A stretch of 64,000 nucleotides of DNA from Lichenibacterium minor (GCF_004137685.1 NZ_QYBB01000001.1:401057-465056), one strand, 5' to 3'. Positions 27,612-37,232 are shown, counted from the stretch's first letter. Made by a program: numbers and translations. Notes: a model not told the origin generated them from the letters alone.

Positions 27612-28100
27612 ATGCGGCTGCGGCCCGCCCCGTCGTCATCGGGCCCGATCGGTCTCGCCGCCATGGCCCTCCTGGCCATCGCGGTCCCGGCCTCAGCGGC
27701 CGAGCGGTTCGTTAACGTTCAGCTCGATCAGGCGCAGATCATGCGCTACCCGGACGCGACCGAGACGGTGGTGGTCGGCAACCCCATCGTGGTCGACGTG
27801 ACGATGCTGCGCAACGCCGGCGAGATCATCCTCACCGGCAAGGGCTTCGGTGAAACCAATCTGCTGTTCCTCGACGGCAGGGGCACGTTGTTGGAGGAGG
27901 CCCGGCTCCGCGTGCGCGAGGCGCCCACCACGCTGGTCGTGCAGCATGGCGCGGACCGGCAAACCTACGCCTGCCATCCGCGCTGCCAACCGACCGTGAC
28001 GTTGGGCGACAGCTCCATCTTCCTCCAACGCTCGGCGACCGACATCCAGACCCGCAATGCCCTGGCGAGCGGTGCGGCGTCGAACGGACCGGCCCGATGA
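27612..28100 (+). CDS. secreted CpaC N-terminal-domain protein (stand-alone pilus assembly domain)
   Basis: 162 aa. A signal peptide (about residues 1-30, ending PASAA) and then one domain resembling the N-terminal part of CpaC secretins: AERFVNVQLDQAQIMRYPDA, VVVGNPIVVDVTML, GEIILTGKGFGETNLLFLD. No secretin barrel follows. A Cys pair (YACHPRCQP) near residue 130 may form a disulphide. Start ATG 27,612 has AAAGG 8 nt before it; ATG 27,597 in frame is possible. It overlaps the GT87 gene by 4 nt. Likely an accessory periplasmic factor of the Tad pilus; inference from fold and location. Confidence 0.75.
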   Translation: MRLRPAPSSSGPIGLAAMALLAIAVPASAAERFVNVQLDQAQIMRYPDATETVVVGNPIVVDVTMLRNAGEIILTGKGFGETNLLFLDGRGTLLEEARLRVREAPTTLVVQHGADRQTYACHPRCQPTVTLGDSSIFLQRSATDIQTRNALASGAASNGPAR

Positions 28101-29293
28101 GCGCCTTCTCCTCCGCTCCGATGCGGACATCGCCTCGGCGAGCACCCTGGGGGCCGGCCCTCGCTCTCTGCGCCCTCGTGGTCATCGGGCGTCTCGCCTA
28201 TTTCCTCGACGACAATACGGAAGCGCCGTCCCTCATCGATTTCGACATCTTCCGGATCGCCGGGCGGCTCGCCGTCGAGGGCCACCTCGCCGACGCCTAC
28301 GATTGGAGCCGGCTCAGGGACCTCGAGATCGCGCTCGGCGGCAAGCCCACGGGTTTCGGGCCCTTCGCCTATCCGCCCCCCTTCGCCCTCGCGATGGCGG
28401 GGCTGGCCCACCTTTCGACGGGTGCCGCCTATTTCGGGTTCGTGACCCTGGGCCTCGGGCTCATCGCCGCCGCGCTGCGCCGCCTCGCCCCGACCGCCTT
28501 CTGGCCGTGTTTCGCCGCACTCGTCCCCGCAGTGTGCATCAACATCGCCATCGGCCAGAACGGCATGTTGACCGGCGGGCTCGCCGGGCTCGCGACCGCC
28601 TGGGCGCTCGAACGGCGCGGGCCGGCGGCGGGCGGTGTCGCCGGCCTCCTCGCGGCCCTGAAGCCCCAGGTGGCCGTGGTTCTTCCCCTCATGCTGGTGC
28701 TCCGTGGCCAGGGTCGGGCCTTGGTCGCCATGGCGGCGGCCGGGTCCGCCCTGGCGGGCCTCGCCGTGCTGTGCTTCGGGCCGGGCATCGTCGGGATTTT
28801 CCTGGGCGGCCTCGCCGGGACGGGCGAGGCCTTGGCGGCGGGGCGCTTCCCCCTCCACAGGATGACCTCCGTCTATGCCGGGCTGCGCGCGCTGGGGCTG
28901 CCCAGCGGCGTCGCCCTCGGGTCCCACCTCGCGGCCGCAGCCCTCCTCCTGGCCGCCGCGATCCTGGTGGGACGGCGGGCGGGCGGCGGCCGGGCCGAAG
29001 CTGGCCTGCTCCTGATGACAACGGCTTTCGTGAGCCCCTACTTCTACGACTACGACCTCCCCGTCGTCGGGGCGGGCCTCGCCCTCGTCCTGGGCGCCAC
29101 GACGGGCCCTCGAAAGCTGGTCGCCCTGTCGCTCGCGGGGCTCGCGGGCGCCGGAGCCGCCGGCATGATCGAGGTCATGGCGACCGATGGATACCGCCCC
29201 TCCCTCGGGGCTCTCTTCGTGCTCCTCAGCTTCGGATCGGCGCTGCAGCTGGTCCGCCGCCACGCGACCCCGGCGTCCGAAGCGCGGGCCTGA
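28097..29293 (+). CDS. GT87 (DUF2029) family membrane glycosyltransferase
   Basis: 398 aa, about nine to ten hydrophobic helices. GT87 features: the early acidic motif LIDFDIFRIAGRLA on the first extracytoplasmic loop, FGPFAYPPPFAL, NIAIGQNGMLTGGLAGLA and LLAALKPQVAVVLPLML. Members use polyprenyl-phosphate sugars on the outer face of the membrane. Its ATG overlaps the stop of the CpaC-N-domain gene by 4 nt, so the two are coupled; glycosylation of a pilus or envelope component is a possible role but is not shown by sequence. Confidence 0.82.
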   Translation: MSAFSSAPMRTSPRRAPWGPALALCALVVIGRLAYFLDDNTEAPSLIDFDIFRIAGRLAVEGHLADAYDWSRLRDLEIALGGKPTGFGPFAYPPPFALAMAGLAHLSTGAAYFGFVTLGLGLIAAALRRLAPTAFWPCFAALVPAVCINIAIGQNGMLTGGLAGLATAWALERRGPAAGGVAGLLAALKPQVAVVLPLMLVLRGQGRALVAMAAAGSALAGLAVLCFGPGIVGIFLGGLAGTGEALAAGRFPLHRMTSVYAGLRALGLPSGVALGSHLAAAALLLAAAILVGRRAGGGRAEAGLLLMTTAFVSPYFYDYDLPVVGAGLALVLGATTGPRKLVALSLAGLAGAGAAGMIEVMATDGYRPSLGALFVLLSFGSALQLVRRHATPASEARA

Positions 29294-29336
29294 CGCCGCG
29301 AGGGCTCGTCATGCCGACGGCGGCCCCGCTTTCGCG

Positions 29337-31196
29337 TCACAAGTCGACCCGCATCCCGATCTCCACGGCGCGCGCCGGCGGCAGGCCGAAGTAATCCGAG
29401 GCGCCGACGGCGTTGTGGCTGAGGAAGGCGAAGAGGCGTTCCCGCCAGGGCGCGAGGCCGCGCCGCTGTCCCGGCACCGACATGGCGCGCCCGACGAAGA
29501 AGGACGTGTCGTCGAGGTCGATCGCGAAGCGGGCGCTGTCCGCCGTCAGCGCCTTCGGCACGTCGGGCCGCTCGGCGAAGCCGAAGTGCAGGAACACGCG
29601 GGCGATGTTCTGCTCCATCGGCTCGACCACCATGCGGCGCTCGGGCCGCACGGTGGGGGTCGGCTCCGTCACCACGGTCAACAGCACGACGCGCTCGTGC
29701 AGCACCTTGTTGTGGCGGATGTTCTCGGCCAGCGCGGCGGGGATCGTGCCCCGCGGCGAGGCCAGGAACACGCCCGTGCCTTTCACGCGGTGAAGGCTCG
29801 GCGCGCCGTCGCGCACGAACTCGTCGATGGCCGCGTTCTCCTCGTCGATCCGCTCGACCACGAGGGAGCGCCCGCGGTGCCACGTCGACATCACGGTGAA
29901 CACCAGCGCGCCGACGAGGAGCGGGAACCAGCCGCCGTCCGCCACCTTGAGGGCATTGGCGGCGAAGAAGGCGACATCCACGGCCCCGAGGGTGCCCATG
30001 ACGGCGACGGTGAGCGGCAGGCCCCATCCCCACCGGCGGCGGGCCACCACGGCGAGCAGCAGCGTCGTCACCACCATGGTGCCCGACACCGCGATGCCGT
30101 AGGCGGACGCGAGGCGCTCCGACGAGCCGAAGCCGAAGACGAGCCCGATGACGGCGACCATCAGGATCCAGTTGACCTGCGGGACGTAGACCTGCCCCAT
30201 CGCCTCGTCGGACGTTTGCCGCACGTCGAGCCTCGGCATCAGGCTCACCTGGATGGCCTGCTGGGCCAGCGAGAAGGCGCCGGAGATCACCGCCTGCGAG
30301 GCGATCACGGTGGCGAGCGCCGCCAGGGCCACGACGGGGTAGATCGCCCACCCGGGGAACATGCGGTAGAACGGGTTGTGCAGCGCATCGGCATCGACCA
30401 GCACGTTGGCGCCCTGCCCCAGGTAGTTCAGCGCCAGCGCGGGCAGCACCATCGCGCTCCAGGACAGGCGGATCGGCCCGCGCCCGAAGTGGCCCATGTC
30501 GGCGTAGAGCGCTTCGGCGCCCGTCACGGACAGAAAGGCCGAGCCGAGGACCACCAAGGACACGGTGCCGTGGGTGGCCAGGAACGCCACCGCGTGGCGC
30601 GGGTCGAGGGCCGCCAGCACGGCCGGATAGGCGAGGATGCGCGCGACGCCCGTCGCGGCGAGCAGCGTGAACCAGACCACCATGACGGGGCCGAACAGGA
30701 ACCCGATCTTGGCGCTGCCGCGCGACTGCACGGCGAACAGCGCCACGAGCACCGCCACGGTGATGGGCACGATGTAGGGGTGGAAGACCGGCGTCGCGGT
30801 GTCGAGCCCCTCGACGGCGGACAGCACCGAGATGGCGGGGGTGATCATGCCGTCGCCGAAGAACAGCGAGGCGCCGACCAAGCCGGCGACGAGCAGGGCG
30901 TAGGACAGGCGCGGGCCGGGCTCGGCGTCGCGCGCGAGGCCCAGGAGGGCGACGATTCCGCCTTCGCCGTCGTTGTCGGCCCGCATGACGAGGACGACGT
31001 ATTTCAGCGTCACCACGACCGCGAGGGTCCACAGGATCAGGGACAGGAGGTCGGTGACGGTGGCGGGGTCCGCCCCCCTGCCCGCGGCCCCGAGGCATTC
31101 GCGGAAGGTGTAGATCGGGCTGGTGCCGATGTCGCCGAAGACGATGCCGAGCGACCCGACGATTCCGGCGGCTGAGAACTTCGGAGCTTCGGCCAT
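29337..31196 (-). CDS. kup: low-affinity potassium transporter Kup
   Basis: 619-aa proton-coupled K+ uptake protein with about twelve membrane helices and a C-terminal cytoplasmic domain. Hallmarks: GIVFGDIGTSPIYTFRECLG, SLFFGDGMITPAISVLSAVEG, LYADMGHFGRGPIRLSW and NALKVADGGWFPLLVGAL. The start is ATG 31,194-31,196 (MAEAPKFSA); the open frame runs to 31,466 but only as non-membrane shadow. Convergent with the GT87 gene and downstream of icd. Confidence 0.96.
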   Translation of the reverse strand: MAEAPKFSAAGIVGSLGIVFGDIGTSPIYTFRECLGAAGRGADPATVTDLLSLILWTLAVVVTLKYVVLVMRADNDGEGGIVALLGLARDAEPGPRLSYALLVAGLVGASLFFGDGMITPAISVLSAVEGLDTATPVFHPYIVPITVAVLVALFAVQSRGSAKIGFLFGPVMVVWFTLLAATGVARILAYPAVLAALDPRHAVAFLATHGTVSLVVLGSAFLSVTGAEALYADMGHFGRGPIRLSWSAMVLPALALNYLGQGANVLVDADALHNPFYRMFPGWAIYPVVALAALATVIASQAVISGAFSLAQQAIQVSLMPRLDVRQTSDEAMGQVYVPQVNWILMVAVIGLVFGFGSSERLASAYGIAVSGTMVVTTLLLAVVARRRWGWGLPLTVAVMGTLGAVDVAFFAANALKVADGGWFPLLVGALVFTVMSTWHRGRSLVVERIDEENAAIDEFVRDGAPSLHRVKGTGVFLASPRGTIPAALAENIRHNKVLHERVVLLTVVTEPTPTVRPERRMVVEPMEQNIARVFLHFGFAERPDVPKALTADSARFAIDLDDTSFFVGRAMSVPGQRRGLAPWRERLFAFLSHNAVGASDYFGLPPARAVEIGMRVDL

Positions 31197-31285
31197 CCAC
31201 CCTGGTTTTCTGTTCTGGCACCGGTGTCCGAAGGCCGTCGGCCTCCGGAAGGGTTCGGGGCCGAGCCCCGGGGGCGACGTCCGCG

Positions 31286-31311
31286 CCGGTGCGCTGCGGG
31301 CAGCGCACCGG
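31286..31311 (-). terminator. hairpin downstream of icd
   Basis: CCGGTGCGCTGC / GCAGCGCACCGG, perfect 12-bp arms with a 2-nt centre, 23 nt past the icd stop. A practical hairpin would open the inner pairs. No T-run; probable icd terminator or 3'-end stabiliser. Confidence 0.55.
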
Positions 31312-31333
31312 AACAAGGCTCGCCGAGCGCCCG

Positions 31334-32545
31334 TCAGGCCATCGCGGCGCGCAGGTTGGCGTCGACCTTGTCGAGGAAGCCCGTGGTCGACAGCCAGGTC
31401 TGGTCGGGCCCGACGAGCAGCGCCAAGTCCTTGGTCATGGCGCCGCCCTCGACGGTGGCGACGCACACCTTCTCCAGCGTCTTGGCGAAGCGGCCGAGCG
31501 CGTCGTTGCCGTCGAGCTTGGCGCGGTGGGCGAGGCCCTGCGTCCAGGCGAAGATCGAGGCGATCGAGTTGGTGCTCGTTTCCTTGCCCTTCTGGTGCTC
31601 GCGGTAGTGGCGCGTCACCGTGCCATGCGCCGCCTCGGCTTCCACGGTCTGGCCGTCCGGGGTCATCAGCACGGAGGTCATCAGCCCCAGCGAACCGAAG
31701 CCCTGCGCCACCGTGTCGGACTGCACGTCGCCGTCGTAGTTCTTACAGGCCCAGACGTAGCCGCCCGACCACTTCATCGCCGACGCCACCATGTCGTCGA
31801 TGAGGCGGTGCTCGTAGGTGATGCCGGCCGCCTTGAAGCGGTCCTTGAAGTCGGCGTCGTAGATCTCCTGGAAGATGTCCTTGAAGCGCCCGTCGTATTT
31901 CTTCAGAATGGTGTTCTTGGTCGACAGGTAGACGGGAAACTTGCGCAGCAGGCCGTAGTTCAGCGAGGCCCGGGCGAAGTCGCGGATCGAGTCCTCGAGG
32001 TTGTACATCGCCATGGCGACGCCGGCGCCGGGGAACTTGAACACTTCCTTCTCGATGACGGTGCCGTCGTCGCCCTCGAACTTGATCGTCATGCGGCCCT
32101 TGCCGGGCACGACGAAATCGGTGGCGCGATACTGGTCGCCGTAGGCGTGGCGGCCGATGACGATCGGCTGCGTCCAGCCCGGGACGAGACGGGGCACGTT
32201 CTGGCAGATGATCGGCTCGCGGAAGATCACGCCGCCCAGGATGTTGCGGATCGTGCCGTTGGGCGAGCGCCACATCTCCTTGAGGTTGAACTCCTGCACG
32301 CGCGCCTCGTCGGGCGTGATGGTGGCGCATTTCACGCCGACCCCGTGCTGCTTGATGGCGTTGGCGGCGTCGACCGTCACCTGGTCGTTCGTGGCGTCGC
32401 GGTTCTCCACCGACAGGTCGTAATAGTGGAGGTCGACGTCGAGGTAAGGGTGGATCAGCTTGTCGCGGATGTAGTGCCAGATGATTCGGGTCATCTCGTC
32501 GCCGTCGAGTTCGACGACAGGGTTCGCGACCTTGATCTTGTCCAT
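31334..32545 (-). CDS. icd: NADP-dependent isocitrate dehydrogenase
   Basis: TCA-cycle enzyme, oxidative decarboxylation of isocitrate to 2-oxoglutarate with NADPH production. 403 aa, of the eukaryote-like homodimeric type common in Rhizobiales: [79 protein letters not shown] and [20 protein letters not shown]. Start ATG 32,543-32,545. Separated from kup by 137 nt with a strong hairpin. Confidence 0.97.
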   Translation of the reverse strand: MDKIKVANPVVELDGDEMTRIIWHYIRDKLIHPYLDVDLHYYDLSVENRDATNDQVTVDAANAIKQHGVGVKCATITPDEARVQEFNLKEMWRSPNGTIRNILGGVIFREPIICQNVPRLVPGWTQPIVIGRHAYGDQYRATDFVVPGKGRMTIKFEGDDGTVIEKEVFKFPGAGVAMAMYNLEDSIRDFARASLNYGLLRKFPVYLSTKNTILKKYDGRFKDIFQEIYDADFKDRFKAAGITYEHRLIDDMVASAMKWSGGYVWACKNYDGDVQSDTVAQGFGSLGLMTSVLMTPDGQTVEAEAAHGTVTRHYREHQKGKETSTNSIASIFAWTQGLAHRAKLDGNDALGRFAKTLEKVCVATVEGGAMTKDLALLVGPDQTWLSTTGFLDKVDANLRAAMA

Positions 32546-32807
32546 GCTGACCGTTCCCTCGGGCTGGCGCGCCCGTCCCTGGCGTGGTCGGCCGCGCTGC
32601 GCCGGGCGCGGCTTCGAGTCCCGCTGCCGCTATAAAGCGAAACCGGCGGGTTGGGAAACGGCGAACCGCGTCGGCGAAGCGGGGCCTGGTCCCGGGTGCG
32701 GCGCCACGCTGGATTGAGCGTCGGGCCGGCCCGCACCGGCGCCGCCGAGCCCCGACGCATCGCGGGCGACGTCATCGCGACGACGGTCCTGCGAACCCGA
32801 CCCGGGG

Positions 32808-33287
32808 TCACCCGTCGAGACGCTTCTCCAGGACGGCGAGGGTGGGCTCCGGATAGCCCGCATGGACGTCGCGGGCGATCTCGCGGAAGCCCAGCGAAGC
32901 GAATAGGGCGAGGTTGCCCGCGAGCTGGAGGCGGACGCGGACGTGGAGCCGCGGCAGCGAGCGTCGGCGCGCTTCGCGCTCCGCTTCCGCCACCAGGGCG
33001 CGGGCGAAGCCCCTGCCCCGCGCCGCCGGATCCACGGCGAGCCGGCCGCAATACAGGCCGCCGTCGCGCTCGGCCCACAGCAGCAGGGCGAGCAGCCGAT
33101 CCCCCGCGGCGATGCCGACCCCCCCGCCGGCGGCGATCCACGCGCGCAGGCTGTCCCCGGTCTCGCGCAGCGCGGACGAGGGCGGGTCGGTGACGACGTC
33201 CTGCGCCGAGAAGGCGGACCGGACGAGGGCGGCACAGGCTTCGGCGTCGTCCGGGCGGAGCGTGCGGAGGGTCGGGTCGGCGGTCAT
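32808..33287 (-). CDS. GNAT-family N-acetyltransferase
   Basis: 159 aa. GNAT fold: N-terminal TLRTLRPDDAEACAALVRSAF, the acetyl-CoA-binding loop LAVDPAARGRGFARALVAEA (R-G-x-G-x-A form) and the C-terminal LFASLGFREIARDVHAGYPEP. Substrate unknown. The start ATG 33,285-33,287 has AAAGGA 6-7 nt upstream, which favours it over longer frames. Single gene between icd and a small conserved protein. Confidence 0.85.
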   Translation of the reverse strand: MTADPTLRTLRPDDAEACAALVRSAFSAQDVVTDPPSSALRETGDSLRAWIAAGGGVGIAAGDRLLALLLWAERDGGLYCGRLAVDPAARGRGFARALVAEAEREARRRSLPRLHVRVRLQLAGNLALFASLGFREIARDVHAGYPEPTLAVLEKRLDG

Positions 33288-33420
33288 GCGGCGTCCTTTC
33301 GCATGAGCCGCACCGTGCCGCCAGCACCGCCAGCGTTCGCGCGGCCCTGCGGCGGCGGCGGGGCCCCGGTGGAACCGCGGGCCGCGTCGGGGCGTCGACG
33401 GGCATCGGGAGCACGACGCC

Positions 33421-33858
33421 ATGGCGAAACGCGACGGGGCGCCTTCGAAACCCCGGACAGGCCCGCCCGTCACGCCGGACGGCCGCTATTTCACGGTGCG
33501 GGGCCGGCTCTGGCGCTGCAGCGACCCCGGATTGCCGCCGGCCGAGCGCGCGACCCTGGTGCGCGAGCTGATGGGGGCCCGCCGGGCCGTGGGGGCGGCG
33601 AAGCGCGCCGCCGACCGCCCCGCCGAGGCCGAAGCGCATGCCGCCGTGGACCGCGCCAAGCGCGGGCTGGGCGAGCGCGGCCCGGTCTGGTGGGACGACG
33701 GCGCCCCCGACCTGAACCGGCACATGGCGCGCAACACCCCCTATGCCGGGTGGTTCACCACGCTCGCTTCAGAACCGCGCAGCGGCGTCGACGGACCGAA
33801 CGAATCCGGAGCGGGCGCCGTTGCCCAGGGTGGACCCGTTTCGGGGCCCGGCGAGTGA
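33421..33858 (+). CDS. conserved hypothetical protein
   Basis: 145 aa, charged, no signal peptide or membrane segment. The core PDGRYFTVRGRLWRCSDPGL, followed by an Arg/Ala-rich helix (LVRELMGARRAVGAAKRAA) and WWDDGAPDLNRHMARNTPYA, looks like a compact family seen in many alphaproteobacteria; I cannot assign a function. Start ATG 33,421. The DUF2252 gene starts 8 nt after its stop, so the two are probably cotranscribed. Confidence 0.7.
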   Translation: MAKRDGAPSKPRTGPPVTPDGRYFTVRGRLWRCSDPGLPPAERATLVRELMGARRAVGAAKRAADRPAEAEAHAAVDRAKRGLGERGPVWWDDGAPDLNRHMARNTPYAGWFTTLASEPRSGVDGPNESGAGAVAQGGPVSGPGE

Positions 33859-33865
33859 GCGTTCC

Positions 33866-35086
33866 ATGCCGACCGACAGACGAGACCCGACGCGCTTCCC
33901 CAGCCTCGACGAGCGTGCCGGCGTCCTGGAGCGCAAGCGCACGCTGAAGATGGCGCGCTCGGCCCACGCCTATGTGCGCGGCTCGACGGCGCAGTTCTAC
34001 GCCTGGCTCGGCGACGTCGATGCCGGCCTGGTGCCGGCGGCGCCGCCCGTGTGGATCTGCGGCGACTGCCACCTCGGCAACCTCGGCCCGCTCGCCGACG
34101 CGGCCGGCAAGGTCCGCATCCGCATCCGCGACCTCGACCAGACGGTGCTGGGCAACCCGGCCCACGACGTGATCCGGCTCGGCCTGTCGCTGTCGACGGC
34201 CGCGCGGGGTTCCGACCTGCCCGGCGTCACCACAGCCCACATGCTGGAGGAGATGGTCCACGGCTACCGCGACGCGCTGCTCGGCCACGACGAGAGCCTG
34301 TCGGAGGCCCATGCGGGGCGGGCCGTGCGGGCCGTGCTGCGGCGGGCGACGCACCGGCGCTGGGAACACCTCGCGCAGGAGCGGCTGGAGCGGATCGAGC
34401 CCACCATCCCGCTCGGCAAGCGGTTCTGGCCCCTGTCCGAGGCGGAGCGCTCCGCGATCGCGGCGCTGGTGTCGTCGGAGGCCGCCCTGGAACTCGTCGG
34501 CGCGCTGCACGGCCGCGGGCGCCACCACGCCGTGACGGTGCTGGACGCCGCCTATTGGATGAAGGGCTGCTCGTCGCTGGGCACTCTGCGCTACGCCGTG
34601 CTGCTGCGCATCGGTTCCGGCAAGGCGAAGCCGAGCTATTGCCTGATCGACGTCAAGGAAGCGGTGGCCAGCGTCGCCCCCGCGACCCCGGACGCCCCGG
34701 CGGCCGATCCCGCGGACCGCGTGGTGCAGGGCGCCCGCGCGCTGTCGCCCTGCCTGGGCGACCGCATGCTGCCGGCGCGCCTGCTCGGCCGCCCCGTGGT
34801 GCTGCGGGAACTGATGCCGCAGGACCTGAAGCTCGAGATCGACGACCTCACCCGCGACGAGGCGGTGGGTGCCGCGCGCTTCCTCGCCGCCGTGGTGGGC
34901 CACGCGCATGCCCGGCAGATGGAGCCCGCCGACCGCCGGGCCTGGGCGGACGAACTGCGGCTGCATCGCGCCGGCGGGCTCGACGCGCCGTCCTGGCTGT
35001 GGACCACCGTGGTCGACCTCGTGGCGCGCCACGAGCGTGGGTACCTCGACCATTGCCGCGACTTCGCCCTGGCGCGCGCCGGGTGA
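33866..35086 (+). CDS. DUF2252 family protein
   Basis: 406 aa, COG4320/DUF2252. The central segment ICGDCHLGNLGPL with IRIRDLDQTVLGNPAHDVIR echoes the catalytic and metal loops of aminoglycoside-phosphotransferase-like kinases, and MKGCSSLGTLRYAVLLRIG and KEAVASVAP are further family motifs. A kinase-like role is therefore possible but unproven. Start ATG 33,866 (MPTDRRDPTRF). Its stop overlaps the GTG start of the MdcG-like gene (GTGA). Confidence 0.82.
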   Translation: MPTDRRDPTRFPSLDERAGVLERKRTLKMARSAHAYVRGSTAQFYAWLGDVDAGLVPAAPPVWICGDCHLGNLGPLADAAGKVRIRIRDLDQTVLGNPAHDVIRLGLSLSTAARGSDLPGVTTAHMLEEMVHGYRDALLGHDESLSEAHAGRAVRAVLRRATHRRWEHLAQERLERIEPTIPLGKRFWPLSEAERSAIAALVSSEAALELVGALHGRGRHHAVTVLDAAYWMKGCSSLGTLRYAVLLRIGSGKAKPSYCLIDVKEAVASVAPATPDAPAADPADRVVQGARALSPCLGDRMLPARLLGRPVVLRELMPQDLKLEIDDLTRDEAVGAARFLAAVVGHAHARQMEPADRRAWADELRLHRAGGLDAPSWLWTTVVDLVARHERGYLDHCRDFALARAG

Positions 35087-35775
35087 CCCGGCCAGCCGCC
35101 CCCGCTTTCGCGCGCCACGACCTCGTTCGCGTGGCGCCCGCCGACTGGGACGCCGCGCTGGCGCGGTCCGAAGCCTTCGCCGCCCTCGCCGACGGTGCGC
35201 GCGCCGTCGTGGCCGGCTGGGCGACCTTCCGCCGCCCCGCGGTGGTGCGGCGCCGGGGGACCGGCGACGGTGCGGGGATCGTGCCGCTCGGGGTGCCCCT
35301 GCCCCCCCGCCTCGGCAAGCTGCGGCTGGAACTGTCGCTGCCCCCGGGGACGGCGGCGGAGCGTGTCGCCGAGCCGACGCTGTCCGCCGCTGCGCTCGCG
35401 GCCGCGCCCCCGGCCTGGGGCCCGGCCTGCCGGGCGCTCGCGGACCTCGGCGCGGACGTCGGCGTCGCGCCCCGGGCGTCCGGCTCGCTCCTGTGGGCGG
35501 CGCTGACGGGCCTCGATTATCTCGGGCCCGCTTCCGACCTCGACCTGCTGTGGCCGGTGACCGCCGACACCGACCTGCACCGGCTGCTCGACGGGCTGCG
35601 GCGCGTGGACGACCTGGGCATCGTCGCCATCGACGGCGAGATCCTGCTGCCGGACGGGGCCGGCCTCCACTGGCGCGAGCTCGACCGCGCGCGGGGCGAG
35701 CCGAACGGCAGCGTGCTCGCCAAGGCGATGGACGGCGTCGCGCTGCGCCCGGTCGCCCCGCTCTTCGCCCCCTGA
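35083..35775 (+). CDS. mdcG: MdcG-like phosphoribosyl-dephospho-CoA transferase
   Basis: 230 aa. MdcG attaches the 2'-(5''-phosphoribosyl)-3'-dephospho-CoA prosthetic group to the acyl carrier subunit of malonate decarboxylase. Features: N-terminal FARHDLVRVAPADWDAALA, AVVAGWATFRRPAVVRR, and the nucleotidyltransferase-like ASGSLLWAALTGLDYLGPAS with DLDLLWPV. GTG start at 35,083 overlaps the DUF2252 stop. No mdcA-E genes are in the window, so the substrate carrier protein must be elsewhere or the enzyme has another target. Confidence 0.75.
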   Translation: MTRPAAPAFARHDLVRVAPADWDAALARSEAFAALADGARAVVAGWATFRRPAVVRRRGTGDGAGIVPLGVPLPPRLGKLRLELSLPPGTAAERVAEPTLSAAALAAAPPAWGPACRALADLGADVGVAPRASGSLLWAALTGLDYLGPASDLDLLWPVTADTDLHRLLDGLRRVDDLGIVAIDGEILLPDGAGLHWRELDRARGEPNGSVLAKAMDGVALRPVAPLFAP

Positions 35776-35890
35776 AGGCTCGTCCGCCGCGCCTTGACTC
35801 CCTTCGGCGTTTTTGTCAGGCCTCGCGCCAGGGCGGGAGCGTCCGTCGGCCTTCCGCGACCGGGGCGGGCCCGCCAGCGGTGGAGACGAC

Positions 35891-36469
35891 ATGCTGACAA
35901 TCCTGCGGGCCGTCGCGGCCGCGGCGCGGGTAGGCTGCCGAGCGGCGGCCGAGCGCCCCTTCGATCGAGCGCCGGCCGTGGCGGCCTTGGTGCTGGCCGG
36001 CGCGGCTTTCGCGGCGCTCGGCGCCGCGCCGGCGCGGGCGCAGGGCGTGGTGAAGGGCAAGTACGGCGACTGGGAGATGCGCTGCGAAACACCGTCCGGC
36101 GCCCCCAAGGAGCAATGCGCCCTGCTGCAGCGCATCGAGGCCGAGGACAAGCCCAACGTCAACCTCGTGGTGATCGTGCTGAAGACGGCGGACGGCAAGA
36201 GCCGCCTGCTGCGCGTGGTGGCGCCGCTCGGCGTGCTGCTGCCGTCGGGGCTCGGGCTCAAGATCGACAATGCGGACGTGGGCCGGGCCGGCTTCGTCCG
36301 CTGCCTGCCGACCGGCTGCGTGGCCGAGGTGGCCATGGAGGACAAGCTCATCGACCAGCTGAAGGCGGGCGCGACGGCGACATTTATCATCTTCCAGACG
36401 CCCGAAGAGGGGATCGGCATCCCGCTGACGCTCACGGGCTTCAAGGATGGCTTCGACAAGCTGCCGTGA
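35891..36469 (+). CDS. invasion-associated locus B (IalB) family protein
   Basis: 192 aa. A long N-terminal region with a hydrophobic signal segment (AALVLAGAAFAALGAAPARA) and then an IalB domain: GKYGDWEMRCETP, QCALLQRIEAEDKPN, VVAPLGVLLPSGLGLKID, FVRCLPTGCVAEV (conserved Cys pair) and TGFKDGFDKL at the C-terminus. Probably periplasmic or envelope-associated; the family name comes from Bartonella, and the role in free-living relatives is unclear. Start ATG 35,891 with GGAG 5 nt upstream. Confidence 0.85.
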   Translation: MLTILRAVAAAARVGCRAAAERPFDRAPAVAALVLAGAAFAALGAAPARAQGVVKGKYGDWEMRCETPSGAPKEQCALLQRIEAEDKPNVNLVVIVLKTADGKSRLLRVVAPLGVLLPSGLGLKIDNADVGRAGFVRCLPTGCVAEVAMEDKLIDQLKAGATATFIIFQTPEEGIGIPLTLTGFKDGFDKLP

Positions 36470-36551
36470 CGCGAGCGGCCGGCACCGGCCGTGCGCGCGT
36501 GGTAGGATCGTGGGATCGGGCGCGCCGCGCCGGGACGGAGGGACGACGGGG

Positions 36552-37232
36552 ATGAGACGAGTTGGAGCGCGGGCCCTGGCGCTGTGCTGTGCGGGGCTGG
36601 CCCTCGCCGGATGCGCGGCGACCGACAATCTGATCCCCTCGGCGGGCCGGGTGGGCTCCGCCTTCGGCAACCTCCTCGCCTTCAACACCACGACGCCGGG
36701 CCCGGCCCCGGTGGCGAACGGCGCCGCCGAGCGGCCCCTGCAATGTCCCACGATCGAGGTGCTCGACGGCACGGCCTCGTATCGCACCTACGCGGGGGCG
36801 ACGCAGACCAACGACGCGGTGCGCTATCAGTTCTCCATGGGCGAGGTCGCGCGCGAATGCACGCACAGCGGCAAGGAGGTGCTGCTGAAGGTCGGCGTCG
36901 AGGGCCGCGTGCTGCTCGGCCCCGCGGGGAGCCCCGGCGCCTTCACGGTGCCGGTCCGCATCGCGGTGCGCCACGACGGCGACGGCAAGGCCGTGGCGAC
37001 CAAGCTCTACCAGGTGCCGGCGACGATCGCCGCCGGCGAGGACGCGACCACGTTCCAGATCGTGTCCGACCCCATCGCAGTGCCCTTCGTGACGGCCGAC
37101 GCCGACGAGGACTACACGATCCTGGTCGGCTTCGACGCCACCGGCAAGGCGCCGCCCGCCGCGGCGACCGGCCAGAAGGGTGCCCGCCGCGGTGCCCGGA
37201 CCAAGCCGGCCGCCGCGGCGCCTCACGGCTGA
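36552..37232 (+). CDS. putative lipoprotein of unknown function
   Basis: 226 aa. Lipoprotein signal peptide with lipobox LAGC (MRRVGARALALCCAGLALAGC). The mature part contains PTIEVLDGTASYRTYAGATQ, YQFSMGEVARECTH, a beta-rich region and a basic Ala-rich tail (GARRGARTKPAAAAPHG). No known domain recognised by eye. Start ATG 36,552 following GGGGAT. Lies 82 nt after the IalB gene on the same strand. Confidence 0.75.
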   Translation: MRRVGARALALCCAGLALAGCAATDNLIPSAGRVGSAFGNLLAFNTTTPGPAPVANGAAERPLQCPTIEVLDGTASYRTYAGATQTNDAVRYQFSMGEVARECTHSGKEVLLKVGVEGRVLLGPAGSPGAFTVPVRIAVRHDGDGKAVATKLYQVPATIAAGEDATTFQIVSDPIAVPFVTADADEDYTILVGFDATGKAPPAAATGQKGARRGARTKPAAAAPHG

